Source of the DNA: Halieaceae bacterium UBA6060
GTDB lineage: Bacteria; Pseudomonadota; Gammaproteobacteria; Pseudomonadales; Halieaceae
NCBI GenBank assembly: GCA_002428935.1
Contig: DIYG01000051.1
Location: 3,172-21,275 of the forward strand
DNA: 18,104 nt
Direction of reading: 5' to 3'
Positions within the stretch are counted from its first letter, which is position 1. Each line of letters starts with the position of its first letter. A program made the translations under genes and the position numbers. The notes beneath the pieces were generated by a model, which made no database searches, was not told the DNA's origin, and saw nothing but the letters and a program-made list of their open reading frames with translations. Positions 1 through 7,827 of the stretch are shown here, in pieces.

Positions 1-1169
1 GGAGTCGTGGCTTGCCGGTGCAGTATGTGGTGCAAAACCCCGACACGGACAAGGTTCGCCAGATCATCCCCGAGTTTCTCGACCGCGCCCAGGCGCGCCC
101 TGAGTTTTCCTTTGTCCAGGTGGATCTGAAGTTTACCCAGCCGGAACTGGCCCTGGAGATTGATCGCGAGCGAGCGGAAGCGATCGGGGTTAGTACTCTG
201 GAAATCGTCGATATGGTGCAGGCGTCTCTGAGTGGACAGCGCTACGGTTACTTTCTCAGAGACGGCGAGCAGTACGAGATCATTGGACAGATGCGCCGCG
301 AAGCCCGGGATGATCCGGGTGATCTGTCGCGACTTCTGGTGCGGGCATCCGATGGCAGTCTGGTTCCCGTCGATAATCTGGTTACCCTTGAGGAACGCAG
401 TTCAGCGCCGGTGCTCTATCGATTTAACCGCTTTGCTGCTGCCACTTTCTCGGCGAATCTTGCTGAAGGCTTTACCCTGAGTCAGGGTGTCGCCGCCATG
501 CGTGCTGTAGGGGACGAGCTCCTCGATGAAACTTACAGCACGGAGTTGGATGGACAGTCTCGGGAGTTTGAGGACACGGGCAGCAGTCTGGCCTTTGTCT
601 TCGCCTTTGCCTTGCTGCTGATTTATCTGGTCCTTTCGGCGCAGTTTGAAAGCTTCCGCGATCCGCTAGCGATCATGCTCACGGTGCCCATGGCGATTTC
701 CGGCGGTTTGCTCACCCTGTGGTACTTCAATCAGACCCTGAATATCTTTTCACAGATTGGTTTGATCATGCTCATTGGTCTGGTGACCAAGAATGGCATT
801 CTGATTGTTGAGTTTGCGAATCAGAAACGGGCGGCGGGTCTATCCATTGCCGACGCTGTCGAAGAAGCGGCGGCGGCTCGCTTCCGGCCCATCCTGATGA
901 CCACGTTCTCTACGGTCCTCGGTACCTTGCCCATTGCCCTGGCCCTTGGTGCCGGCGCCCAGAGCCGAGTGCCGCTGGGTCTGGCGGTCATCGGTGGCAT
1001 GCTCCTCGGGTCGTTTCTATCTCTGTACGTCGTGCCAGCGGCCTATCGTGTCCTGGCGCCCAAGGTATGGAGTGGTATCGATGAGGCTGAGGCCGATGAG
1101 CACGAGGTTTCTGCGACGGTAGACCCGGTTCTGGAGTCCAACCAGAGCATACCGTCTCAGCTCCGCTGA
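1..1169 (+). CDS. RND multidrug efflux transporter, inner-membrane subunit (3' part only)
   Basis: This is the C-terminal part of a resistance-nodulation-division pump. Such proteins export drugs or other amphiphiles by proton antiport together with a periplasmic adaptor and an outer-membrane channel. The frame is open to the window edge, so the start lies upstream; about 388 residues of a protein normally near 1,030 are visible. The first half is periplasmic porter domain. Then comes the C-terminal membrane block: a first helix around AFVFAFALLLIYLVLSAQF, the diagnostic GLVTKNGILIVEFANQ stretch, the RFRPILMTT segment and two final helices ending near VVPAAYRVLAP. These are hallmarks of the HAE-1 (hydrophobe/amphiphile) branch. 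A short acidic tail follows. The substrate cannot be told from this portion, and any adaptor gene would be upstream, out of view. The gene converges on fpr with 32 bases between the stops. Confidence 0.93.
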   Translation, partial: SRGLPVQYVVQNPDTDKVRQIIPEFLDRAQARPEFSFVQVDLKFTQPELALEIDRERAEAIGVSTLEIVDMVQASLSGQRYGYFLRDGEQYEIIGQMRREARDDPGDLSRLLVRASDGSLVPVDNLVTLEERSSAPVLYRFNRFAAATFSANLAEGFTLSQGVAAMRAVGDELLDETYSTELDGQSREFEDTGSSLAFVFAFALLLIYLVLSAQFESFRDPLAIMLTVPMAISGGLLTLWYFNQTLNIFSQIGLIMLIGLVTKNGILIVEFANQKRAAGLSIADAVEEAAAARFRPILMTTFSTVLGTLPIALALGAGAQSRVPLGLAVIGGMLLGSFLSLYVVPAAYRVLAPKVWSGIDEAEADEHEVSATVDPVLESNQSIPSQLR

Positions 1170-1173
1170 AGCG

Positions 1174-1185
1174 CGAGAGGTCTCG
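1174..1185. other. Short inverted repeat between convergent genes
   Basis: CGAGA-GG-TCTCG is a perfect 5-base-arm inverted repeat lying between the stop codons of the efflux pump gene and fpr. No T-run follows on either strand, so it is at best a weak bidirectional end signal. Confidence 0.2.
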
Positions 1186-1201
1186 ACCTTATCGATCGAT
1201 G

Positions 1202-1975
1202 CTAGCCCACAAAGGCTCGTTCGATCACATAGTCGCCCTGGGTGCCCTGGTTGGGAGAAACCTCAAAGCCGAATTCGTCCAGCTTTGTCGAGATGTCTTC
1301 CAGCATGGCGATACTGCCGCAGATCATGGCGCGATCCTGTTTGGGATCCAGGGCGGGTAAACCTAGGTCCTGCTGGATACGGCCCTTGTCCAGGTGCTCC
1401 GTGATGCGCCCTTCGTGGCGAAAGGCTTCGCGGGTCACGGTGGGGTAGTAGAGAAACTTCTCACGAATGATCTCGCCCAGATACTCGTGCTGGTATAAGC
1501 CCTGGCTCAGATACTCCTCGTAGGCCAAGTCCGACACTCGGCGCACACCATGTACCAACACCACCTTGTCGAATTTCTCGTAGGCGTCGGGATCGCGGAT
1601 GATGGACATGAAGGGGGCCAGCCCCGTGCCCGTAGCAAACAGATACAGATTGCGACCCGGGCGCAGGTCCGTTAGCACCAGTGAGCCGACGGGCTTCTTG
1701 CCCAGAAGGACTTCCTCGCCAACCTTGATGTGCTGAAGACGCGAGGTGAGGGGGCCGTCGTCAACCTTGATGCTGAGAAACTCCAACTCATCGTCGTAAT
1801 TCGCACTGGCAATGCTGTACGCGCGCAGAAGAGGTTTGCCCTCGACCTGGAGCCCCACCATGGTGAAGTGGCCATTCTCAAAGCGGAACTCCGGTGCCCG
1901 TTCTGTTTTGAAGCTGAACAGGCGGTCGTTCCAGTGTTTGACCTCGGTGACTTTTGCGGGGGCTACGGCGGCCAT
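1202..1975 (-). CDS. fpr: Ferredoxin/flavodoxin-NADP+ reductase
   Basis: This 257-residue FAD enzyme exchanges electrons between NADPH and ferredoxin or flavodoxin in the cytoplasm. In relatives it supports oxidative-stress defence and Fe-S cluster upkeep. An FAD-binding barrel comes first, with the flavin motif RAYSIAS near residue 51. The NADP domain follows, with the pyrophosphate-binding ATGTGLAPF near residue 115 and VHGVRR soon after. The protein ends in YVIERAFVG, the C-terminal extension typical of the Azotobacter/Pseudomonas-type (subclass I) bacterial reductases, and its length fits that group. The ATG is preceded on the minus strand by a purine-rich AGAGAGG at suitable distance. 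It is transcribed away from the deacylase gene. No finR-like LysR regulator, which sits beside fpr in Pseudomonas, is seen. Confidence 0.93.
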   Translation of the reverse strand: MAAVAPAKVTEVKHWNDRLFSFKTERAPEFRFENGHFTMVGLQVEGKPLLRAYSIASANYDDELEFLSIKVDDGPLTSRLQHIKVGEEVLLGKKPVGSLVLTDLRPGRNLYLFATGTGLAPFMSIIRDPDAYEKFDKVVLVHGVRRVSDLAYEEYLSQGLYQHEYLGEIIREKFLYYPTVTREAFRHEGRITEHLDKGRIQQDLGLPALDPKQDRAMICGSIAMLEDISTKLDEFGFEVSPNQGTQGDYVIERAFVG

Positions 1976-2288
1976 GTCGTCCTCTCTTCAATCCCTAGCT
2001 GTGTCTCATCGCACGCGACGATGGTTCTACTCGACTCGCATCAATGGATGCCTTCGCCTGGGTTGGGCGTCAGCATCGGCTGTGAGCGGCGCATTCTGCT
2101 GATCTGACCGCAGCCTCGCAAGGAAATGCGTGGTTCTGTAAAGAATTGTTTTTCCTAAGGTTATTACCTAGTAGAGCGAGGCCAAGGGGGAAGACAGCGT
2201 TTTTGGGCCTCTGTGGACAGAGCTCGCGCTGCTTCCTAGACTCAGCACCCCCATTGCTCATTTCATAACAACAGGCAGGGAGATGCCC
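1976..2288. promoter_or_regulatory. Divergent intergenic region with AT-rich patch and an inverted repeat
   Basis: This roughly 310-base stretch between divergent fpr and the deacylase holds no credible gene. It contains an AT-rich patch at about 2139-2172, which stands out against GC-rich surroundings and probably carries promoter elements. A perfect inverted repeat CTCTGT-GG-ACAGAG lies at 2209-2222, about 65 bases before the deacylase start. I could not fix convincing -35/-10 pairs. Confidence 0.4.
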
Positions 2289-4070
2289 ATGAGTTACGAC
2301 CTGAAAATCATCGGTGGTTTGGTTTACGACGGCGATGGTGGTGAGCCCAAGCGAGCTGATGTTGCCGTATGTAATGGCCGTATCGTCGCCGTGGGTGCTT
2401 GCCCTGACGAAGCCTCCCAGGTGATTGACGCGGCGGGGCACATCGTCACGCCCGGGTTCATCGACCTTCACACCCATTACGACGGACAAGTCTCCTGGGA
2501 TGCCAACATGCAACCCAGTGTTAACCACGGGGTCAGCACGGTAGTCATGGGCAGTTGCGGCGTGGGCTTTGCTCCCGTGCGACCCGATGATCGAGAAAAG
2601 CTCATTCGCCTCATGGAAGGCGTCGAAGACATTCCCGGGATCGCTCTTGCGGAGGGGATGACCTGGGACTGGGAGACCCTGCCCGAGTATATGGATGCCC
2701 TGGACGCAAAACCCCACAGCATCGATTTCGCCGTGCAGGTCACCCACGATCCCCTGCGAGTCTATGTCATGGGTGATCGTGCGGTGTGTAACGAGCAGGC
2801 CACAGAAACGGATATCGCCGCCATGCGTCGTCTGACCCGGGAAGCGCTGGAGGCCGGAGCCATCGGATTCTCCACGGGGCGCTCAGATATTCATCGCAGC
2901 GCCGATGGTGAATGGACGCCATCTTCAGAAGCGACCGCCGAGGAGCTATCGGGCATCGCCAGTGCTTTCGACGGGCTGTCTCACGGCATTCTTCAGGCCG
3001 TGAACGACTTTGACCTGGAGCGGGAGGGGGACGCCTTTGACACGGAGTTCGACATTCTCGAAGCCATGGCGAAAGGCGGTGCGGGTCGACCGTTCTCCCT
3101 GTCGCTTATGCAGCGGGATTTCGCTCCGGACCAGTGGCGGCGGATCATCGATCGCGCCGAAAAGGCGCAGGCGAAGGGCGTGTCGATGCGTCTGCAGACG
3201 GCGCCGCGGGGCATCGGCGTCATCACCGGCCTGCAGTGCACCTTCCATCCCTTTATCGGCTTTCCCAGCTACAAAGGCATTTGTGACCTCCCTCTCGCCG
3301 AGCGCGTGGCGTGGATGCAGGATCCACAGTTCAAAGCGCAATTGCTGTCCGAGGAGTCGGAAAAACTCGCCGGTGACGGCACGCCTGTGCCGCCCATCGT
3401 CGACGCCTTGATGGCGGCCATCGACTACGTGGCGAGTAAAACGTTTCTCCTGGGAGAGAACCCCGAGTACGAGCAAAACGCTGAAACCTCGGTGCTGCAT
3501 ATGGCTCAGGAGCGAGGGGTGAGCGCCCTGGAAATGATTTACGACCTGCTGCTGGAAGACCAGGGTCGGGCTTTGCTCTACTTCCCGATCTACAACTACA
3601 CGGATATGAACTTCGACAACGTCTACACCATGATGACCCATCCGCAGTCCATCATGGGTTTATCCGATGGCGGCGCCCATGTGGGTACGATCTGCGATTC
3701 AAGCTTTCCCACCTATCTGCTCACCTACTGGACTCGAGATCGCCCTCAGGGCGGCAAGCTGACATTGGCGGAGGCGGTACGCCGCCTGACTTCAGACATC
3801 GCCGACTACTGCGATATGGCCGATCGTGGACGGATCAAGGTCGGGCAGAAAGCAAACATCAACGTCATCGACTACGATGCGCTGCGGCTGTTTGCACCGC
3901 GCATGGTGCAGGATTTGCCGGCCGGTGGGCAGCGTCTTCTACAGGATGCCAAAGGCTATCGGGCGGTGATCGTGGATGGTGAAACGGTCCTGGAACATGA
4001 TCAGCTTACCGGTGCTTATCCGGGGCGGCTCTATCGAGCGGGGCAACAAGCCCTCGAAACCGCGGCCTGA
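2289..4070 (+). CDS. D-aminoacylase-like amidohydrolase (N-acyl-D-amino-acid deacylase family)
   Basis: This 593-residue metal-dependent amidohydrolase belongs to the D-aminoacylase/dihydroorotase-like group, whose members cleave N-acyl-D-amino acids and related amides. The opening IIGGLVYDGDG and GHIVTPGFIDLHTHYDGQ are the family's small beta domain and first metal motif (His61, His63, Asp65 from the chosen start). MGSCGVGFAPVRP supplies the Cys region used as a metal ligand in D-aminoacylase. GLSDGGAHVGTICDSS carries the late catalytic Asp, and the end shows the usual KVGQKANINVIDYDAL. I prefer the ATG at 2289 over the one at 2283: AGGGAG at 2277-2282 is 6 bases from 2289 but abuts 2283. 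It is longer than classical D-aminoacylase (about 480-500) and fits the longer 570-600-residue subgroup often annotated only as amidohydrolase. The exact substrate is uncertain. Confidence 0.85.
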   Translation: MSYDLKIIGGLVYDGDGGEPKRADVAVCNGRIVAVGACPDEASQVIDAAGHIVTPGFIDLHTHYDGQVSWDANMQPSVNHGVSTVVMGSCGVGFAPVRPDDREKLIRLMEGVEDIPGIALAEGMTWDWETLPEYMDALDAKPHSIDFAVQVTHDPLRVYVMGDRAVCNEQATETDIAAMRRLTREALEAGAIGFSTGRSDIHRSADGEWTPSSEATAEELSGIASAFDGLSHGILQAVNDFDLEREGDAFDTEFDILEAMAKGGAGRPFSLSLMQRDFAPDQWRRIIDRAEKAQAKGVSMRLQTAPRGIGVITGLQCTFHPFIGFPSYKGICDLPLAERVAWMQDPQFKAQLLSEESEKLAGDGTPVPPIVDALMAAIDYVASKTFLLGENPEYEQNAETSVLHMAQERGVSALEMIYDLLLEDQGRALLYFPIYNYTDMNFDNVYTMMTHPQSIMGLSDGGAHVGTICDSSFPTYLLTYWTRDRPQGGKLTLAEAVRRLTSDIADYCDMADRGRIKVGQKANINVIDYDALRLFAPRMVQDLPAGGQRLLQDAKGYRAVIVDGETVLEHDQLTGAYPGRLYRAGQQALETAA

Positions 4071-4165
4071 TTGACACAGGACCTTAACGGAAAGCTCGTA
4101 TACCCTAGCGTAGTCGGCGCACGGATGGCCGCTAAAACCATGCACTTAAAACAGAGAACCGCCTT

Positions 4166-4969
4166 ATGATGAAAAAACTGCAGGCCTTGTGTCCCTGGGC
4201 CCTGAGTCTTCTTTTCCTTGTCTCTCCCTTTTCCCATGGGGGTGAAACCCTCGATCGAGTTATCGAGGCGAAAACCCTTGTGGTGGGCATGTCTGGGGAT
4301 CAGCCGCCCATGAACGCTCTGAATCGTCAGGGCAAATTTATGGGTTTTGATGTGGACCTGGCCACGGCACTGGCTAACGCCATGCGCGTGGACCTAAAAA
4401 TCGAGCAATACGCCTTTGGTGATCTGCTCCCGGCGCTAGCCGAAGGGAAGGTCGATATGATCATCTCGGGCATGTCTATTACCCCTGAGCGGTCCACCAA
4501 CGCGTCGTTTATTGGCCCCTACATGCTCGGCGGAAAGTCCATTCTCACGACCCGGGACGCCATCGCGCAGTTCCAGACCGGTGATCTCTCCAAGAGTGAC
4601 GTGAAGCTCACAGCGCTGCGCGGCTCCACGAGCGCGACCTTCGTCTTGGAATACGCGCCCAATGCGACGCTAGTAGAGGTGGATGCTTACGGTGATGCCG
4701 TGAGCATGGTCAGCGCTGGCGAGGCGGCGGGGATGGTTGCAGACGAGGTGACCTGTAAGCTCGCGATTATGCGCAATCCCGATGCAGGGCTGGTGACCCT
4801 GGACAAGCCTCTGACGGTAGAGCCCTTTGGCATCGCCGTGGCTGCGGAAGACGGTGAGTTTCTCAACCTTATTCAGAACTACGTGCGCGCCTACGAGGGC
4901 ACGGGTCTGTTGACTGGCTTGCGGAAGAAGTGGCTCGAGAACAGCAGCTGGATCGCCGCGCTGCCCTAG
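4166..4969 (+). CDS. Periplasmic amino-acid-binding protein (SBP family 3), orphan
   Basis: This 267-residue protein captures a polar amino acid or similar ligand in the periplasm for an ABC importer. It opens with a Sec signal peptide: MMKK, a hydrophobic run LSLLFLVSPFS, then a likely cut near SHG/GETL. There is no lipobox. Family-3 features follow in order: LVVGMSGDQPPM, GFDVDLATALANAM, LLPALAEGKVDMIISGMSITPER, LRGSTSATF and MVADEVTC. The last two supply the Arg and acidic residues that usually hold the amino-acid carboxylate and amino groups. An AGAGA stretch sits about 8 bases before the ATG; a second ATG is the next codon. No permease or ATPase gene is adjacent, so it must borrow one or have another role, such as feeding a signalling protein. 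It follows the deacylase by 95 bases and ends in a strong terminator. Confidence 0.85.
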   Translation: MMKKLQALCPWALSLLFLVSPFSHGGETLDRVIEAKTLVVGMSGDQPPMNALNRQGKFMGFDVDLATALANAMRVDLKIEQYAFGDLLPALAEGKVDMIISGMSITPERSTNASFIGPYMLGGKSILTTRDAIAQFQTGDLSKSDVKLTALRGSTSATFVLEYAPNATLVEVDAYGDAVSMVSAGEAAGMVADEVTCKLAIMRNPDAGLVTLDKPLTVEPFGIAVAAEDGEFLNLIQNYVRAYEGTGLLTGLRKKWLENSSWIAALP

Positions 4970-4990
4970 AGAGACAGCGTAAAGCTCCGG

Positions 4991-5014
4991 ACCCCGGCAA
5001 TGCCGGGGTTTTTT
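4991..5014 (+). terminator. Rho-independent terminator after the binding-protein gene
   Basis: A perfect hairpin with arms ACCCCGGC and GCCGGGGT and a 3-base AAT loop is followed directly by a T-run (5009-5014; the first T also closes the stem). It starts 21 bases after the binding-protein stop codon and isolates that gene from smpB on the other strand. Confidence 0.93.
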
Positions 5015-5120
5015 GCCCGGTCTCGCGAAGACCGTCACGACTAGGCCTCGGCGTGGCGTCTTCGGGCAACACGCAACTACCTGACAACTCAGGACGAAGA
5101 GACCCTAGTAGTGGCAAAAG

Positions 5121-5609
5121 CTAGCGATTCGCATCGCGCATGATGCGCTGTTTTTGCCGGTTCCAGTCTCGATCTCGCTCCGTATCCCGCTTGTCGTGGG
5201 ATTGCTTACCCTGGGCGAGGGCGACCGATGCTTTAACCAGGTGTCCTTTCCAGTACAGGCGTGTACAGACGCAGGTTTGACCCTTAGCCTGGGTAGCTGC
5301 GAGGATCTTCGCCAGCTCCTTTTTGTGCAGCAGGAGCTTGCGGGTGCGGGTGGGGTCCGTTACGAAATGGGTCGAGGCTGTGTCCAGCGGGGTAATCTGA
5401 GCACCCAAGAGCCAGGCCTCGCCATCCTTCACCAGCACGTAGGAGTCTGTTAGCTGGGCCTTGCCCGCGCGCAGGGCTTTGACCTCCCAGCCGGCGAGGG
5501 CCACCCCCGCTTCAAAGGTCTCCAGGAGCGTGTAGTCAAAGCGAGCGCGTTTGTTCTGGACAATGGTGTTGTCCGGAGTCTTAGTCTTCTTTTTCGCCAT
5601 GGCGCGCAT
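5121..5609 (-). CDS. smpB: SsrA-binding protein SmpB
   Basis: SmpB binds tmRNA and brings it to stalled ribosomes for trans-translation. The protein is 162 residues from the start chosen here, and about 160 is usual. It shows the OB-fold core with FDYTLLETFEAGVALAGWEVKA, the tmRNA-contact region RKLLLHKKEL, LYWKGHLVKASVALAQGK and the basic tail DKRDTERDRDW ending in IMRDANR. Two starts compete. ATG at 5609 (MRAMAKKK) has GGAG 8 bases upstream on the minus strand. ATG at 5600 gives the more familiar MAKKK opening but has no good ribosome site. The frame stays open further upstream to 5786 without family similarity. It is divergent from the symporter gene. No tmRNA gene is recognisable in the 106 bases between smpB and the terminator. 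Confidence 0.96.
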   Translation of the reverse strand: MRAMAKKKTKTPDNTIVQNKRARFDYTLLETFEAGVALAGWEVKALRAGKAQLTDSYVLVKDGEAWLLGAQITPLDTASTHFVTDPTRTRKLLLHKKELAKILAATQAKGQTCVCTRLYWKGHLVKASVALAQGKQSHDKRDTERDRDWNRQKQRIMRDANR

Positions 5610-5646
5610 TGTACCTGCTCCGCTTTCGGGCTTGGGTACGCCCTTC

Positions 5647-5664
5647 CCAGGAAGCGCTCCCTGG
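5647..5664. promoter_or_regulatory. Imperfect 18-base palindrome between smpB and the symporter gene
   Basis: CCAGGAAGCGCTCCCTGG pairs in 8 of 9 positions around an AGCGCT centre. It lies in the 91-base divergent gap, 36 bases before the symporter start, so it could be an operator; it is not a known site to me. Confidence 0.3.
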
Positions 5665-5700
5665 TGCAAGCTTCGGGTTCCCCAGTTTGGAAACTCCGCC

Positions 5701-7035
5701 ATGAGCCCTCGGAAATCTGCCGAGCGCTGGACCTCAAGAACGACTTTCGTGTTGGCGCTGGCCATCGCGACCGTTGGCCTGGGCAACCTTTGGCGCTTTG
5801 CTTTCCTTATGGGGGAGAACGGCGGCGCTCCTTTTTTGCTGAGTTACTTGTTTTGCCTGCTATTGGTTGGCGTGCCTTTGCTCTCGGCTGAGGTGGTACT
5901 CGGTAGCCACGGTCGAGGTTCGCCGTTCTTGACCCTGGCCTGGGCTGTAGAAGCCTCCGGTGGTAGCCGGTTGTGGCTGGCGATTGCGGTACTCACCTGC
6001 CTGGCGGCGTTTTTGATTCTGGTGGGTTGCATCGTCATTGGGGGCTGGGCGCTGGTCTATGCGTTCTATCTGCAGCTTGGTGAATTTGCCGCCATTGACC
6101 TGCCGTCCACCGCCGCCTTTTTGCAGGAGCGTATCGACTCGCCGGGTGCGCTGCTTATGGGGCAGGCAATCATGGCGGCGGTCTGTATTGCGGTAGTCGC
6201 CGCCGGCGTGCGACGTGGGGTAGGGCTGTTTGCCTGGATCGCGTTCCCCGCTCTGGTCACCCTGCTCGGAGTGCTGGTTTTCTATGCCATTGAATATGGA
6301 GATCTTAAGGCCGCTGGTGAATACCTGTTCGACTGGCAGGCCATGGATTTCACCGGAGCTTCATTTATGGCTGCTCTCGGGCATGCGGTATTTACCTTAT
6401 CCATCGGGGTCGCTGTGGGGATGAGCTACGGAGCCTATGTGCCGGACAAACTACCCATCGTTCGTTCCGTCCTGGCCATTGCCCTGTTTGATCTGGCGGC
6501 GGGCGTCGCCGGGGGGCTGGTGATCTTTCCGCTGATTTTCGAGGCGAACCTGCTCCCCAGCCGGGACTTCAGTCTGTTGTTTATCAGTGCGCCCTTTGCC
6601 TTTGGGGCTCTACCGTTTGGAGATCTGTACGGGGCACTTTTCTATTTCATGGTGCTGGTGATCACCCTGGGCTCGGCGGTCGCATTATTGGAGCCGGTTG
6701 TGGGTTCTCTGGTGCAGCAGTTGCGGATACCCCGTCTGCGAACCGCCGTGGCCGTGGGAGCATGTGCCTGCCTCCTCGCCGGCCTGGCTACCGTGGGAGT
6801 CCGTGGTGGTGCGGCGTTTTTAACCTGGTTGGATGCCGTGACCTCGCGCTGGTTGATCCCCGGAGCGATGCTCTTGCTCGTGTTGTTCGTCGGTTGGCGT
6901 ATGCCGCGGTCCCTGCTGCGCGTGGAGTTGGCACGAGAGCCCGACATCCTGTTTTCCCTGTGGTATTTTCTGCTCCGATTTCTCGCCGCACCGGTCATCG
7001 CCATAGCGTGGCTCTGGCTCTCCCTGGTGCCCTGA
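5701..7035 (+). CDS. Sodium:amino-acid symporter, NSS (SNF) family
   Basis: This 444-residue inner-membrane transporter of the neurotransmitter:sodium symporter family imports amino acids or similar amines with Na+ (LeuT/MhsT type). The start region carries the family signature: TSRTTFVLALAIATVGLGNLWRF is followed by ENGGAPFLLSY, which corresponds to LeuT's unwound helix 1 with its sodium-site Asn. Later blocks match LeuT helices 6-8: FTLSIGVAVGMSYGAYVPDK and ITLGSAVALLEPVVGSL, the latter with the sodium-site Ser region. About 11 hydrophobic segments are visible, fitting the shorter bacterial forms. The ATG at 5701 has GGAAA 7 bases upstream. An earlier in-frame ATG at 5599 would overlap the smpB start and adds a sequence unlike the family. 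It sits between smpB and ratA, which are neighbours in many gammaproteobacteria. The substrate is unknown. Confidence 0.92.
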   Translation: MSPRKSAERWTSRTTFVLALAIATVGLGNLWRFAFLMGENGGAPFLLSYLFCLLLVGVPLLSAEVVLGSHGRGSPFLTLAWAVEASGGSRLWLAIAVLTCLAAFLILVGCIVIGGWALVYAFYLQLGEFAAIDLPSTAAFLQERIDSPGALLMGQAIMAAVCIAVVAAGVRRGVGLFAWIAFPALVTLLGVLVFYAIEYGDLKAAGEYLFDWQAMDFTGASFMAALGHAVFTLSIGVAVGMSYGAYVPDKLPIVRSVLAIALFDLAAGVAGGLVIFPLIFEANLLPSRDFSLLFISAPFAFGALPFGDLYGALFYFMVLVITLGSAVALLEPVVGSLVQQLRIPRLRTAVAVGACACLLAGLATVGVRGGAAFLTWLDAVTSRWLIPGAMLLLVLFVGWRMPRSLLRVELAREPDILFSLWYFLLRFLAAPVIAIAWLWLSLVP

Positions 7036-7066
7036 GTTGCCAAATCCACGGAGACCCTAAACCCCC

Positions 7067-7498
7067 ATGGCCGCTATTCATCGCAGTGCCTTGCTGCCCT
7101 ACAGTGACGCACAGCTATTCGTATTGGTGAACGATGTTGAGGCCTATCCTCAATTCATGGACGGTTGCGTGGGCGCTGAGGTTCTCCACACAGACGAGCG
7201 CCATATGGAGGCGCGTCTCGATTTGGCCCGCGGTGGTATCTCCCAGAGCTTCACCACGGTCAATGAGTTGTTGCCCTACGAGAGCATCAGTCTGAGCTTG
7301 AAGGAAGGGCCGTTCGAAAATTTTGCTGGCATTTGGCGTTTTCAGCGCCTCGCGGAACAGGCCTGCAAAGTGTCCTTGGATCTGGAGTTTTCCCTGCGGG
7401 GGAGCCTACTCGGCGCAGCGGCAGCGGCACTCCTGGACGGAGTTACCGGTAATTTGGTGGATGCGGTGGTTCGCAGAGCGGATGAGGTATACGGGTGA
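7067..7498 (+). CDS. ratA: RatA / COQ10-type START-domain protein
   Basis: This 143-residue member of the RatA/Coq10 family has the lipid-binding START-like fold. In E. coli RatA was reported to block 70S ribosome association, while the eukaryotic relative Coq10 supports ubiquinone function; which role holds here cannot be told from sequence. Typical features are IHRSALLPYSDAQLFVLVNDVEAYPQFM at the start, with the Y-P-x-F motif, the central GIWRFQ, and a closing stretch near LVDAVVRRADEVYG. GGAGA lies 12 bases before the ATG, rather far. The gene follows the symporter by 31 bases, and its TGA overlaps the rnfH ATG by one base (TGATG), so the two are almost certainly co-translated. Confidence 0.92.
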   Translation: MAAIHRSALLPYSDAQLFVLVNDVEAYPQFMDGCVGAEVLHTDERHMEARLDLARGGISQSFTTVNELLPYESISLSLKEGPFENFAGIWRFQRLAEQACKVSLDLEFSLRGSLLGAAAAALLDGVTGNLVDAVVRRADEVYG

Positions 7499-7827
7499 TG
7501 GCGGAGCAGGTGTTGATTGAGGTCGAGGTGGCCTACGCGCTACCAGAGAAGCAGGCTCTGGTGAAAGTGTCGATTCCGGAGGGTAGTAGCGCCCTCGATG
7601 CGGCCCGGGCCTCTAACATCGAGGCACAGTTCCCCGGGTTGGTTCTGGATGAGGGGAGTCGTATGGGTATTTTTGGTCAGGTCGTTTCAGCCAGTCAGAC
7701 CCTGCAGGCCGGTGATCGGGTCGAATTGTATCGGCCCCTCATTGCCGATCCGAAAGAAGTGCGTAAAGCGCGGGCCGCACGGGCCAAGGCGCGACGAGAG
7801 TCCGATGATGATGGCGGTGCTAGCTAG
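7498..7827 (+). CDS. rnfH: RnfH-family ubiquitin-like protein
   Basis: This 109-residue beta-grasp protein of the RnfH (RatB, UPF0125) family has no firmly settled function; it is regularly found beside ratA. Recognisable features are IEVEVAYALPEKQALVKVSI at the start, the conserved GIFGQVV in the middle and DRVELYRPLIADPKEVRKARA near the end, followed by a basic tail. The ATG at 7498 is preferred over the GTG one codon earlier because it overlaps the ratA stop in TGATG, a common coupling arrangement. The 3' end overlaps the convergent bamE by 8 bases. Confidence 0.93.
   Translation: MAEQVLIEVEVAYALPEKQALVKVSIPEGSSALDAARASNIEAQFPGLVLDEGSRMGIFGQVVSASQTLQAGDRVELYRPLIADPKEVRKARAARAKARRESDDDGGAS
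7820..7827. other. Self-complementary 8-base tail-to-tail overlap of rnfH and bamE
   Basis: CTAGCTAG (inside GCTAGCTAGC) reads TAG at its end on both strands and supplies the stop codon of each gene. Both stops are assigned directly from the reading frames. Confidence 0.9.

Noticed and set aside
2070..2747. Long minus-strand open frame over the start of the deacylase
   Set aside because: It mirrors the codon pattern of the deacylase on the other strand and has no family resemblance.
4071..4104. TTGACA just after the deacylase stop as a -35 for the binding-protein gene
   Set aside because: The only -10-like sequence (TATACC at 4099) is 22 bases away, too far for a normal promoter, and nothing suitable stands at 16-18 bases.
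4140..4169. Nine-codon frame (MHLKQRTAL) ending on the binding-protein start codon
   Set aside because: It has no ribosome site at proper distance and no amino-acid bias suggesting attenuation.
5015..5120. Possible tmRNA (ssrA) gene next to smpB
   Set aside because: The gap is only 106 bases, far shorter than tmRNA, and shows neither a tRNA-like end nor a recognisable tag-peptide frame.
5610..5786. N-terminal extension of smpB to 221 residues
   Set aside because: The extra residues are unlike SmpB, run into the symporter gene, and lack the ribosome site found at the 5609 start.
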